Positions 27,561 to 36,744 of a stretch of 64,000 nucleotides of DNA are shown here, piece by piece. The DNA is from JBPRGG01 sp051418075 (GTDB taxonomy: Bacteria > Bacteroidota > Bacteroidia > Cytophagales > Cyclobacteriaceae). The position numbers were made by a program, and so were the translations under genes. Position 1 is the stretch's first letter. Every line of letters starts with the position of its first letter. The stretch spans positions 216,189 through 280,188 of the forward strand of contig JBPRGG010000029.1 in the NCBI GenBank assembly GCA_051418075.1, given 5' to 3'. Below the pieces are notes generated by a model that did not search any database, was not told the origin of the DNA, and worked only from the letters and a program-made list of their open reading frames with translations.

Positions 27561-28322
27561 TTAAGATACGGAGGCCTGGATTTCTTCTTTGATCCAATCG
27601 TAACCTTTCTCCTCTAACTCCAGGGCCAGTTCTTTACTACCTGATTTTACAATCCTGCCATTATAAAGCACATGCACAAAGTCAGGAATGATGTATTGTA
27701 ATAATCTTTGATAGTGCGTTACCACAATGGTAGCAGTATCAGCTCTTCTCAACTTATTCACGCCATTGGCAACTATTTTAAGGGCATCTATATCAAGACC
27801 CGAGTCTGTTTCATCCAGAATTGAAAGGGTTGGTTCCAGAACGGCCATCTGAAATATTTCATTTCGTTTTTTCTCTCCTCCGGAAAATCCTTCATTTAAG
27901 GGCCGGCTAAGTAAGGATTGGTCAATATCTACCAGCTTCATCTTGTCTCTCAAATGAGAAAGGAATTTCACTGAATCCAGGGGTTCCATCTGGCGGTATT
28001 CCCTGATTTGATTCAGAGCAGTTCTGAGAAAATTGGTGGAACTAACTCCTGGAATTTCCACTGGGTACTGGAATGCCAGGAATACACCTTCACGGGCTCT
28101 TTCTTCAGGTGCCATTTCCAAAAGGTCTTTTCCATGAAAATCAACGGACCCCTCCAGAACTTCAAACTCTTCCCTGCCGGCCAGTACAGAAGCTAATGTA
28201 CTTTTACCGGATCCATTCGGCCCCATTATGGCATGTATTTCCCCCGGATTAACTTCCAGGTTAATTCCTTTTAAAATTTCCTTACCGTCAATAGCGGCTT
28301 TTAAATTTTTAATCTTTAGCAT
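27561..28322 (-). CDS. sufC: SufC, ATPase of the SufBCD complex
   Basis: 253-residue ABC-type ATPase. Walker A GPNGSGKST is at about 34-42, Q-loop FLAFQYPVEIPGV, ABC signature EGFSGGEKKRNE near 147, Walker B LSILDETDSGLD near 170, and H-loop VVTHYQRLL near 203. It powers structural change in SufBC2D during cluster assembly; it is soluble and not a transporter. It starts 33 bases after the sufB stop. Confidence 0.96.
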   Translation of the reverse strand: MLKIKNLKAAIDGKEILKGINLEVNPGEIHAIMGPNGSGKSTLASVLAGREEFEVLEGSVDFHGKDLLEMAPEERAREGVFLAFQYPVEIPGVSSTNFLRTALNQIREYRQMEPLDSVKFLSHLRDKMKLVDIDQSLLSRPLNEGFSGGEKKRNEIFQMAVLEPTLSILDETDSGLDIDALKIVANGVNKLRRADTATIVVTHYQRLLQYIIPDFVHVLYNGRIVKSGSKELALELEEKGYDWIKEEIQASVS

Positions 28323-28354
28323 TTTTTAATCCTGATTGATATTTTTAAAAATAA

Positions 28355-29800
28355 TTAACCTACACTTCCTTCAAGCGTGAGTGCCAGCAGTTTTTGCGCT
28401 TCCACTGCAAATTCCATGGGTAGCTTATTCAGTACCTCCTTGGCATATCCATTTACAATCAAAGCCACGGCATCCTCTGTATCAATACCTCGCTGATTAC
28501 AATAGAAGATCTGATCCTCTCCAATCTTGGAAGTGGTCGCTTCATGCTCGACTTTGGCAGATTTATTATTGATTTCTATATAGGGAAATGTATGAGCTCC
28601 ACATTTATCTCCCATTAATAATGAATCACATTGGGAGAAATTACGGGAATTTTCTGCCCGTTTCATGACCTTTACTAATCCACGATAACTGTTCTGGCTT
28701 TTTCCGGCTGAAATACCTTTGGAAACGATCCTGCTTTTGGTATTCTTACCGATGTGGATCATTTTGGTACCTGTATCAGCCTGCTGATAATTATTTGTAA
28801 CAGCCACTGAATAAAACTCTCCGATAGAATGATCACCTTTTAAAACACAACTGGGATATTTCCAGGTAATGGCTGACCCTGTCTCCACCTGAGTCCATGA
28901 AATTTTTGAATGATCTCCAGCACATAAACCCCGTTTGGTTACAAAGTTATAAACCCCACCTTTCCCTTCCTTGTTGCCAGGATACCAATTCTGTACGGTG
29001 GAATATTTAACTTCAGCATCTTTGGCGGCATAGATTTCTACCACTGCTGCATGCAACTGATTTTCATCTCTCATGGGAGCAGTACAGCCTTCCAGATAAC
29101 TTACGTATGAGCCTTCTTCTGCCACGATCAGCGTTCTTTCAAACTGGCCGGTATTGGCAGCATTAATCCGGAAATAAGTAGAAAGTTCCATAGGACAACG
29201 CACACCCTTGGGTATATAACAAAAAGACCCATCGCTGAATACAGCAGAATTGAGGGCAGCAAAATAATTATCATTTATAGGCACCACGGAACCAAGGTAC
29301 TTTTTAATCAATTCCGGGTGTTCCTGCACTGCTTCACTAAATGAACAAAAGACAATTCCCAATTCTCCCAGCGTCTTTTTGAAGGTGGTAGCAACAGATA
29401 CACTATCCATTACCGCATCTACTGCTACTCCGGTAAGACGTTTTTGTTCGGCCAGAGATATGCCCAGTTTTTCAAAAGTTTCTATTAATTCAGGGTCAAC
29501 TTCATCCAGGCTGTTAAGTTTAGCCTTTTGTTTGGGAGCTGAATAATAAATGATATCCTGATAATCTATTTCAGGATATTTAACATTAGGCCATTGAGGT
29601 TCCTTTAGTTCCAGCCAGCGGCGGTAAGCTTTCAGTCTCCATTCAAGTAACCACTCCGGTTCATTTTTTTTGGCTGAAATAAACCTGACAATATCTTCAT
29701 TTAACCCTTTGGGCGCGGCATCCGCTTCAATTTTTGTCTCAAACCCATACTTGTATTCCGATTGGGTGAATTCCTCTAAAATCCGGCTGTCTGAACTCAT
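28355..29800 (-). CDS. sufB: SufB, Fe-S cluster scaffold
   Basis: 481-residue SufB, first gene of the SUF operon. Typical elements are the N-terminal WLLEWRLKAYRRWLELKEPQWP, SDGSFCYIPKGVRCPMELSTYFRIN, and the scaffold Cys region with CGAHTFPYIEINNKSAKVEHEATTSK and FYCNQRGIDTEDAV. The Cys of the SKISW-adjacent KYPSCVLKGDHS is also present. Start at 29800 is supported by the conserved N-terminus. A consensus promoter at 30019-30049 implies a leader of about 210 bases before this start. Confidence 0.96.
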   Translation of the reverse strand: MSSDSRILEEFTQSEYKYGFETKIEADAAPKGLNEDIVRFISAKKNEPEWLLEWRLKAYRRWLELKEPQWPNVKYPEIDYQDIIYYSAPKQKAKLNSLDEVDPELIETFEKLGISLAEQKRLTGVAVDAVMDSVSVATTFKKTLGELGIVFCSFSEAVQEHPELIKKYLGSVVPINDNYFAALNSAVFSDGSFCYIPKGVRCPMELSTYFRINAANTGQFERTLIVAEEGSYVSYLEGCTAPMRDENQLHAAVVEIYAAKDAEVKYSTVQNWYPGNKEGKGGVYNFVTKRGLCAGDHSKISWTQVETGSAITWKYPSCVLKGDHSIGEFYSVAVTNNYQQADTGTKMIHIGKNTKSRIVSKGISAGKSQNSYRGLVKVMKRAENSRNFSQCDSLLMGDKCGAHTFPYIEINNKSAKVEHEATTSKIGEDQIFYCNQRGIDTEDAVALIVNGYAKEVLNKLPMEFAVEAQKLLALTLEGSVG

Positions 29801-30018
29801 ATATACATTATTTATTTAGACTAATTCTAATTAAGAAAAAACAACATCACTACAACATAAAATCAGTTATAAATGTTTCATATCACTTTAGATTATCCAG
29901 GTAATTATTTGGAAGTAACAAAATCAAGGGAAAACAAGCAGGTTTTTTTCACTTGTTTATAAAATAATAACCCAACAAACCTTTATAATATATTAAAGAT
30001 TTGTCAGGTTTAATGCTG

Positions 30019-30049
30019 CAAATGTAGCTTTTTTTTAGGTATTGCCCAA
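30019..30049 (-). promoter_or_regulatory. Promoter of the suf operon
   Basis: On the minus strand, TTG (30049-30047), 20 bases, then TACATTTG (30026-30019), followed by C: an exact Bacteroidota consensus. It lies just beyond the lrp stop. Transcription from about 30012 would give a leader of about 210 bases before sufB. I see no known riboswitch in that leader. Confidence 0.75.
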
Positions 30050-30092
30050 TATGATCAACAATAACTTTTCATAAGGGGAAAACCAGGAAAAT

Positions 30093-30560
30093 TTATTTGT
30101 CAAACTGGATATGACGGTTCAGGCTTTCTTCCAGGGAAATGATGGTTTCGGTACGTTCTATTCCCTCTATGGTTTGGATCTTATCATGCAAAACATCTTT
30201 CAAATGCTTGGTATCCTTGCAATGCATCTTCACGAAGATATTGTAATTACCGGTAGTGTAATGGATCTTAACGATTTCGGCAATGGTTTCCAGGTGTTTG
30301 ATCACCTCATCATAGAGCGAACTTTTTTCCAGGTATATACCCAGAAAAGCAGTAATATCATAACCCATTTTGGTGTAATCCATATTGAGGGTTGTACCTC
30401 TGACGATGCCCATTTCTTCCATTTTCCTCATACGAACATGCACAGTACCGCCTGAAACAAATACTTTTTTGGCGACTTCCGTATAAGGCATTTTGGCATC
30501 CTCTGCCAATAAGGAAAGAATTTTCAGATCAACGTTATCTATGTCGTAATTCTTGTTCAT
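30093..30560 (-). CDS. Lrp/AsnC family transcriptional regulator
   Basis: 155-residue regulator. The N-terminal helix-turn-helix spans about residues 5-55 (VDLKILSLLAEDAKMPYTEVAKKV, then GTVHVRMRKMEEMGIVRG), and the C-terminal RAM ligand/oligomer domain about 70-145 (DITAFLGIYLEKSS, YTTGNYNIFVKMHCKD, ERTETIISLEESLNR). Such proteins bind amino acids and form octamers that wrap DNA. It reads towards suf, but suf has its own promoter between them, so it may or may not control suf. Possible self-control sites lie in the AT-rich upstream region. Confidence 0.93.
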   Translation of the reverse strand: MNKNYDIDNVDLKILSLLAEDAKMPYTEVAKKVFVSGGTVHVRMRKMEEMGIVRGTTLNMDYTKMGYDITAFLGIYLEKSSLYDEVIKHLETIAEIVKIHYTTGNYNIFVKMHCKDTKHLKDVLHDKIQTIEGIERTETIISLEESLNRHIQFDK

Positions 30561-30599
30561 GATTTATTTTGTAATTATGATATTTCTAATATATGCTTG

Positions 30600-30628
30600 C
30601 AAATGTATAAAAAACTTAATCAATTCAA
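30600..30628 (-). promoter_or_regulatory. Likely promoter of the lrp-like gene
   Basis: Minus strand: TTG (30628-30626), 18 bases, then TACATTTG (30607-30600), followed by C. This leaves about 35 bases of leader before the ATG at 30560. Confidence 0.6.
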
Positions 30629-31001
30629 AAAAAAATATGCTTAATTTAAATATAATTTGAATTTTTTATTAATCGACCAAAAATACTGTTTCAGGTTTGT
30701 GATCTTGCTGGTAATGAAGTTGTATCCTGGCTAAATTATTGTCAAATAATTGTTTGATTTTCAATGTAAATTGAAAATATTGTAAAATGATAGCATCATT
30801 TCTCCTGTATTTTCCGTAGTAAATATAATTTTTTTATTTGAATATTGCTGATTTTGTCAAGATAAAATAGGAATAAAATAGAAAAAATCCAAACAATTAG
30901 GTTTATTTACAGATTATTTTGCAAATAATTTTGACAAATCGTAATAAATTTTAATTTTTGAAATCAACTTTTTTCCCAAAGTTGATTAAACAGATAAAAA
31001 T
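30629..31001. other. AT-rich intergenic region between divergent genes
   Basis: No gene is visible. The stretch is strongly AT-rich with several near-repeated motifs such as TCAAATAATT and AAATAATTTTGACAAAT. A weak promoter for the acyl-CoA ligase may be TTG at 30931-30933 with TAATTTTTG at 30952-30960 (one extra base in the -7 box). Confidence 0.5.
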
Positions 31002-32678
31002 ATGGCGTTAAAAAACTACAAATGGTATGATAATTACCCGATCGGGGTCAATAAAGAAATTGATCCGGACAAATATAGCTCGGTAGTAGATCTGCTTAAC
31101 GAAAGCTTCGAAAAGTATAGTGATTTACCGGCTTATGACAGCTTTGGTGTTTCAATCACCTATAAGCAGCTGGATAAGTTGTCTTTAGATTTTGCTTCTT
31201 TTTTGCAAAATGAGGTTGGTTTAAAAAAAGGTGATCGTCTCGCTATTCAAATGCCTAATTTATTGCAATACCCCATTGCCATGTTTGGGGCGCTCAGAGC
31301 TGGTTTAATTGTAGTAAATACCAATCCCTTGTATACTCCACGAGAAATGGAGCATCAGCTTAAAGATGCCGGAGTCAAAGCCATTGTAATATTGGCTAAT
31401 TTTGCCTCCAACCTGGAAAAGATCCTGAAAAAAACGGATATTGAACAGGTGGTTATTACAGAGATCGGGGATATGCTGGGCTGGGTGAAAAAACCTATTG
31501 TGAATTTTGTGGTAAAAAATGTTAAAAAAATGGTTCCTCCTTACCACCTGGAAGGAACCATCAGCTTCAACCAGGCTTTGAAGAAAGGTAAAGCTTCGAA
31601 ATTTATTAAGTGTAAAACAGAAAGTAAAGACATTGCTTTCCTGCAGTACACTGGTGGTACTACCGGGGTTGCTAAGGGTGCCATGCTCACCCATAGAAAC
31701 CTGATAGCCAATATGTTGCAAAATATGGAGTGGATGAAACCAAAGCTGTTGGAAAGAGAAGAGATCGTGATTACGGCGCTGCCACTCTATCATATATTTG
31801 CCCTTACTGTAAACTGTCTTACCTTTTTAAAGATGGGAGCCCGTAATGTACTGATCACCAATCCCAGAGATATGCCGGCCTTCCTGAAAGAACTTAAAAA
31901 GTATAAATTCACAGTTTTTACCGGTGTAAACACCCTTTTCAATGGACTGCTGAATCGACCTGAGTTTGCAAAACTTGACTTTTCCAATTTTAAAATAGCT
32001 GTTGGCGGAGGGATGGCTGTCCAAAAAGTGGTGGCGGAAAAATGGCAGGAGGTTACTGGTACCACCCTGGCTGAAGGTTATGGATTAACAGAGACCTCAC
32101 CGGTATTGTCATGTAACCCAATAGATGGTAACGAAAAAATTGGAACCATTGGTTTACCTTTTCCCAATACGGATATTGCTATTATGGATGATGAAGGTAA
32201 TGAATTGCCTGAAGGACAGGATGGTGAAATATGTGCAAAAGGTCCTCAGGTGATGCCAGGATACTGGAATAATGAAGCAGAAACCGACATGGTTTTTAGA
32301 AATGGCTGGTTTAAGACAGGAGATATTGGGCGATTTGATAAAGATGGTTATTTGAAGATCGTAGACAGGAAGAAAGAAATGATCAATGTATCAGGATTTA
32401 ATGTTTATCCCAACGAGATTGAAAATATTGTGGCAGCTCACCCAAAAGTGTTGGAAGTGGGTGCAGTAGGGGTGCCTGATCACCGTTCCAATGAGGTGGT
32501 GAAGATCTTTGTGGTAAAAAAAGACCCCTCCTTAACCCAGGAAGAATTACTGGCTTACTGCCGGGAAAATCTTACCCCTTATAAAGTGCCCAAACAAATT
32601 GAATTCAAAGAAGCATTGCCCAAATCCAATATTGGAAAAATTCTGAGAAGGTTATTAGTGGAAGAAGAAGTAGTCTGA
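31002..32678 (+). CDS. Long-chain acyl-CoA ligase (FadD-like AMP-forming synthetase)
   Basis: 558-residue ANL-superfamily enzyme that activates fatty acids to acyl-CoA through an acyl-adenylate. Motifs: P-loop FLQYTGGTTGVAKGAMLTHRN near residue 211, PLYHIFALTVN near 262, GYGLTETSPV near 360, WFKTGDIGRFDKDGYLKIVDRKKEMI near 440, and the C-terminal catalytic Lys region PKSNIGKILRRL near 545. The length and domain order match FadD. It is a single gene ending at a clear terminator. Chain-length preference cannot be read. Confidence 0.93.
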   Translation: MALKNYKWYDNYPIGVNKEIDPDKYSSVVDLLNESFEKYSDLPAYDSFGVSITYKQLDKLSLDFASFLQNEVGLKKGDRLAIQMPNLLQYPIAMFGALRAGLIVVNTNPLYTPREMEHQLKDAGVKAIVILANFASNLEKILKKTDIEQVVITEIGDMLGWVKKPIVNFVVKNVKKMVPPYHLEGTISFNQALKKGKASKFIKCKTESKDIAFLQYTGGTTGVAKGAMLTHRNLIANMLQNMEWMKPKLLEREEIVITALPLYHIFALTVNCLTFLKMGARNVLITNPRDMPAFLKELKKYKFTVFTGVNTLFNGLLNRPEFAKLDFSNFKIAVGGGMAVQKVVAEKWQEVTGTTLAEGYGLTETSPVLSCNPIDGNEKIGTIGLPFPNTDIAIMDDEGNELPEGQDGEICAKGPQVMPGYWNNEAETDMVFRNGWFKTGDIGRFDKDGYLKIVDRKKEMINVSGFNVYPNEIENIVAAHPKVLEVGAVGVPDHRSNEVVKIFVVKKDPSLTQEELLAYCRENLTPYKVPKQIEFKEALPKSNIGKILRRLLVEEEVV

Positions 32679-32712
32679 TCCTGAAGAAAAGCTCAAATAC
32701 TTCTTAGCGATT

Positions 32713-32756
32713 AAAAAAAGAGGAACGTTCAGGAAACTTCCTCTTCTTTAATTTTA
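32713..32756 (+). terminator. Terminator after the acyl-CoA ligase gene, probably bidirectional
   Basis: AAGAGGAA (32718-32725) pairs with TTCCTCTT (32738-32745), with an A-tract before and T-rich sequence after. It separates the ligase from the convergent carbohydrate cluster. Confidence 0.8.
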
Positions 32757-32773
32757 TATCAACAAATTTCCTG

Positions 32774-35356
32774 TTATTCAGTAATGCCGGTCCATTGATC
32801 TGTTCTGAAAGGAGTAGCAGGAAGATCGGCAGAATTATAAAGATTCACAGCCGGATTGCTTTGCCAGGCATATCGGACGGCCTCTGGCTGATCTACCTCC
32901 GGACTGATTAGTTCAATGGTGTTTTTATCAATTATTTTTGCCTGAGCCCAGTAAAATTTTTGATCAGGCCCGGCTACTTCAAAGCTTAACGGGGCCTCGC
33001 CATCAACTGTTTTTAACCCGTCACCAGTAGATTTAAAATGAAGCAAAATTTTGTTTGAGTTAATTTCCATGGAGTCAAACAATGGTCCTGCATGTACAAT
33101 ATCTTTTCCATATGCAATATTTTCAGCAGCCAAACCCAGTCTTTTTCCTACATCCTGCTTATTCCGGGGGTGGATATCTTTGGCATTTCCAATGTCAATA
33201 GTGACTGCCATACCTGTTTTGGGGTAATCCAGGGTCATCAATTGAGCTTCCCGTAGCTCAGCCCAGGCATCCTGGGAAGGTTGGTCTTTTCTTTCCATAA
33301 AATTAGCCAGCTGAACAAACAGGAAAGGCAGATAACCTTGCTGAAATCTTACCCGCCAGTCTTCAATCATGGCAGGAAATAAATTCCGGTATTCTTTGGC
33401 CCGGGAAGCATTGGACTCACCCTGATACCATATAAATCCTTTCATACTCAGTGGGATGAGTGGGGAGATCATACCATTGAATAGCGAGGCCGGATGATTT
33501 TGAAAACCAGGGACCACTGGCAGTTGAGGTTCTATATGTTGGCTGTACTTCCAGTTACCGGCCAATGAAATTTTGGCTGATTCAATATGCCGGGGTTGGA
33601 TAAACATATCCTCCGGCTGATCTATAAAGCCTCCCTGGCCCCAAAGGTTTAGTACCCTTACCGCAATTATATTTTTGCCTTTCTTTACTGATTTTTGATC
33701 AACCTGGTAAAGCCTTTCTTCCTGATTGCCTGAACTGGAGCCAATCTCCTTTCCATTAAAATAAGTTACATCATTGTGGGCTATTCTGCCCAGCGAGAGC
33801 AAAAGGTCCTGTTGATTAAAGGAAGCAGGCAATTCAATCTCTTTTCTGAACCAGACAAACCCATCGTAACTTTTCAATTCGGTATCAGCCCAGTTATTGG
33901 GAACAGACATGGTTTCCCATTTCGAATCATCATACCTGTCAGAGATCACCCGCTGCTGCAGACCCTGGTCAGCTGTTTGTATTAGTTGATTTTTAAGTTT
34001 TTGTTTACGGTTTATTTCCGGCATTAATGCAGCATAATTGACCGGGTCCTGGTACATTTTATCTATCCGATCCTGATAGGAGGGGAGGGTATACAACATG
34101 TCATAACTGGTCCAGGCTTCAGCTGGGGTACCTCCCCAGGAAGAATGGATGATCCCGATAGGAACTCCTTGCTTCTGATGAATATGCCTGGCAAAAAAAT
34201 AAGCCACGGCTGAAAAACTCCCTACGTTTTCAGGGCTGCTACTGGCCCAGCTGCCTCCCGTCACTTCGTTTAAAGGAACATGACTTACTGTTTTAGGCAC
34301 AGTATACAACCGTATCTGCGGATAGTCAGCCCGGGCAATTTCCTGTTCGTAGTTGTTAACCTCCCAGGAGAGGTTCCATTCCATGTTAGATTGACCGGAG
34401 GCAATCCAGACATCTCCCAACATAACATTGGTGTAGGCTTTTTGCCGGGATTCTCCTGAAATGGTCAATTGAAAGGGTCCGCCAGCCGGACTGGGGGCTA
34501 AATAAGCCTGCCAGGTGCCATCTTCAGCGGCCATGGTAGTAACATCCTGTTGACCCATGTTTACTTTTATTGTTTCTTTCGGATTTGCCCTGCCCCAGAT
34601 CCTGATGGGCTGGTCTCTTTGTAAAACCATATGATCGGCAAATATGCGGGGTAGCCAAAGGTCGTATCCGGAAAATGCCGCCTCCATTTCTGGTTTCACA
34701 ACATTGGTCCAGGTCGCATAACCTTTTTGATTCATATGCAGGTTATCGTTTAAAAAAATGTCGGTCATGACTGTGCCATCCTGATTGAGCATCGGGGTAC
34801 TGGTATCCAGGTAATTCAGATAACCGATCTTAGCAGAATAATCTTCAACAAGTTGGTTGGCCCGGCTCATCACCGGCCATAATTCCCATCTGCTTGGAGA
34901 AGGCTTAATGGCAATGAAGTATAACCGGGCTTCGGGTAATTGCTGATGAATATTTTCGGCAAGTATTTTATAGTTTTCCAGGATCTCTTCCGGGGAATAG
35001 CCCATGGCAACATCGTTATCTCCGGCATAAACAGCCACAATCTGTGGTTGGTAGGGATAAATGACCCTGTCTGCATAATAGTTGACTTCTGGCAGGGTGG
35101 CACCGCCAAATCCCCGGTTTAAAACTGGTAAACCAGCCAGGTCTTTTTCCAGGTTTTGCCACATTCTCACACTTGAACTTCCGGTAAAAAGTATGCCCTC
35201 AGAAAGGGGAAAATCCCGGATATCCTGTTGTTCATATTGCCTGATCTGATCTTCAAAACGATCCAGTCGGGTAGAGTCTAATTTTTCTGCGGTTAACTGG
35301 AATGGTATGGACCATAAAAAGATGGCCAGTAGCAAAATGCAGGATCTGTTTTTCAT
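32774..35356 (-). CDS. SGNH-hydrolase/sialate O-acetylesterase fusion, exported
   Basis: About 860-residue exported two-enzyme protein. Starting at 35356 gives signal peptide MKNRSCILLLAIFLWSIPFQ; an ATG at 35374 adds six residues. Domain 1 (about 45-235) is an SGNH/GDSL esterase: FTGSSSVRMW (Ser60), NRGFGGA, AGDNDVA (Asn114), and DNLHMNQKGY (catalytic Asp/His). Domain 2 (about 240-860) is sialate O-acetylesterase-like: IASGQSNMEWNL (second Ser), WYQGESNASRAKEYR, and GNAKDIHPRNKQDVG (Asp/His). An interrupted galactose-binding-like insert lies near 480-590. Both halves keep their catalytic residues, so it probably removes two different acetyl or acyl groups. It lies 24 bases after the GH30-like gene in one operon. 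Confidence 0.88.
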   Translation of the reverse strand: MKNRSCILLLAIFLWSIPFQLTAEKLDSTRLDRFEDQIRQYEQQDIRDFPLSEGILFTGSSSVRMWQNLEKDLAGLPVLNRGFGGATLPEVNYYADRVIYPYQPQIVAVYAGDNDVAMGYSPEEILENYKILAENIHQQLPEARLYFIAIKPSPSRWELWPVMSRANQLVEDYSAKIGYLNYLDTSTPMLNQDGTVMTDIFLNDNLHMNQKGYATWTNVVKPEMEAAFSGYDLWLPRIFADHMVLQRDQPIRIWGRANPKETIKVNMGQQDVTTMAAEDGTWQAYLAPSPAGGPFQLTISGESRQKAYTNVMLGDVWIASGQSNMEWNLSWEVNNYEQEIARADYPQIRLYTVPKTVSHVPLNEVTGGSWASSSPENVGSFSAVAYFFARHIHQKQGVPIGIIHSSWGGTPAEAWTSYDMLYTLPSYQDRIDKMYQDPVNYAALMPEINRKQKLKNQLIQTADQGLQQRVISDRYDDSKWETMSVPNNWADTELKSYDGFVWFRKEIELPASFNQQDLLLSLGRIAHNDVTYFNGKEIGSSSGNQEERLYQVDQKSVKKGKNIIAVRVLNLWGQGGFIDQPEDMFIQPRHIESAKISLAGNWKYSQHIEPQLPVVPGFQNHPASLFNGMISPLIPLSMKGFIWYQGESNASRAKEYRNLFPAMIEDWRVRFQQGYLPFLFVQLANFMERKDQPSQDAWAELREAQLMTLDYPKTGMAVTIDIGNAKDIHPRNKQDVGKRLGLAAENIAYGKDIVHAGPLFDSMEINSNKILLHFKSTGDGLKTVDGEAPLSFEVAGPDQKFYWAQAKIIDKNTIELISPEVDQPEAVRYAWQSNPAVNLYNSADLPATPFRTDQWTGITE

Positions 35357-35379
35357 TGTAATTTGTTTAAGCATTTTCG

Positions 35380-36717
35380 TTATTCTATTACTTCAGAGGT
35401 AAAGGTATTCAGGCTTTGCTTGGGCAATACCAGTCTTATGGATCTTTCATTTACAGGTATCTCTTTTTCCAGGACCATATTATTTTGTTGATCGGTTTTG
35501 ATCCAAAACAACGAAGAAGCGGGTATATTGGTTATTTCTATTTCCCTGGGGCTGTCATCATTATTGATGACCTGTACCATAAAATACTGATCATCGCCGG
35601 TAGCCGCCATTGACCAGATTGCCGGGTCACTGCTTTCACTTTCTACCAGCCTTGAATCAGGAGGAAGGTAATCGTTGAATTGTTTGATCACGTAATAGGC
35701 CGGATATAACTCATCCTGGTTTTGGCCCAAAGGAAAATTATTTTGAAAAGTCCAGTACTGCAACACTGTGGCCTGGCTAAATTTAAGCACCCGATGGGAG
35801 ATTTTGGCCAGCCTGAAACCATTGTCCCAGGTAGGATACATGTCTTTATTTTTGTAGAGCATGGCATCATAGCCTAATTCGGCACACCATACTTCTTTGT
35901 CATGTTGATGAGCCAATTGGGCAATGTTGATAAGTACATCATTGGATAGATTTTCAGCCCACCAGCTGTGGTAAGATACAGGCCCCAGGTAGCTTTGAAT
36001 GGAAGGTTCTTCCAGTAATACCTTAGCGTATTCATACAAGGTTTGAGGATTATGGGCATCAGCCACCAGAAATTTGGTTTTTAAACCCAATCTTCGAAAA
36101 TGGGGTCCGGCTACTTGGATGAAATTAATGATTTCTTCCGGAGAAAAAATGATCTGGTATCCACCGGTGGCTTCATTAAAGGAAAAGTAATCGGCTTCTA
36201 CTCCGTAATCATTTTTTGCAACATACAAAAAGGCTCCGATGGATTCGGCTGCTTCGCGGTACATGTCCGGGCTAATCTTTCTTTGAGCACTTTGTTCGGG
36301 ATTGGCAATCATCCATTCCGGACCATCCCAAACGGAGGCGGTGAAATTGATCACCCCATACTGTTCCTTCATTTCCTGCAGTAGTCCAAATAAACCGGTA
36401 ATGGGATCGGCATAATTAAACCGGGCCAGGTTCATGCTGTTAGGCTGATCATTATCATTTTCTGGTTCCCATTTTCTGATAGGGAGCGCTATCCGTACAT
36501 ATTGTGGAGATAATGTTTTAAGGGTAAATATCCCGATCTCATCCTGAGCCCGGTCAGTATAGCGGGCCTGACAGTAATTTCCACTGATCGACCTGATGGT
36601 TTGATAGGTTTTAGCTGTTGAAACATTAATGGTCACAATGGAATCATTTTCCTGGGCTTGTACCTGGATTTTCAGAATAATTAAAATGAGCAGTAATACG
36701 TTCTTTTTCATAATCAT
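35380..36717 (-). CDS. GH30-like exported glycoside hydrolase
   Basis: 445-residue secreted enzyme with signal peptide MKKNVLLLILIILKIQVQAQ (ATG at 36717 or, two codons later, 36711). TIM-barrel features resemble GH30: YVRIALPIRKWEPEND near 73, INFTASVWDGPEWM near 123, SFNEATGGYQI with Asn181-Glu182 as acid/base, VSYHSWW near 247, and VWCAELGYDA with Glu280 as probable nucleophile. A beta-sandwich tail (about 365-445) follows, as in GH30. GH30 enzymes cleave glucuronoxylan, beta-1,6-glucan or glucocerebroside; the esterase partners favour a plant-type acylated glycan, but that is inference. Confidence 0.82.
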   Translation of the reverse strand: MIMKKNVLLLILIILKIQVQAQENDSIVTINVSTAKTYQTIRSISGNYCQARYTDRAQDEIGIFTLKTLSPQYVRIALPIRKWEPENDNDQPNSMNLARFNYADPITGLFGLLQEMKEQYGVINFTASVWDGPEWMIANPEQSAQRKISPDMYREAAESIGAFLYVAKNDYGVEADYFSFNEATGGYQIIFSPEEIINFIQVAGPHFRRLGLKTKFLVADAHNPQTLYEYAKVLLEEPSIQSYLGPVSYHSWWAENLSNDVLINIAQLAHQHDKEVWCAELGYDAMLYKNKDMYPTWDNGFRLAKISHRVLKFSQATVLQYWTFQNNFPLGQNQDELYPAYYVIKQFNDYLPPDSRLVESESSDPAIWSMAATGDDQYFMVQVINNDDSPREIEITNIPASSLFWIKTDQQNNMVLEKEIPVNERSIRLVLPKQSLNTFTSEVIE

Positions 36718-36744
36718 GGGCTTTTAAAATAGGGTCAAAAACAT

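Noticed and set aside
29801..30018. Known riboswitch in the suf leader
   Set aside because: No recognisable conserved core of any riboswitch class could be seen; the region is AT-rich without stable long stems.
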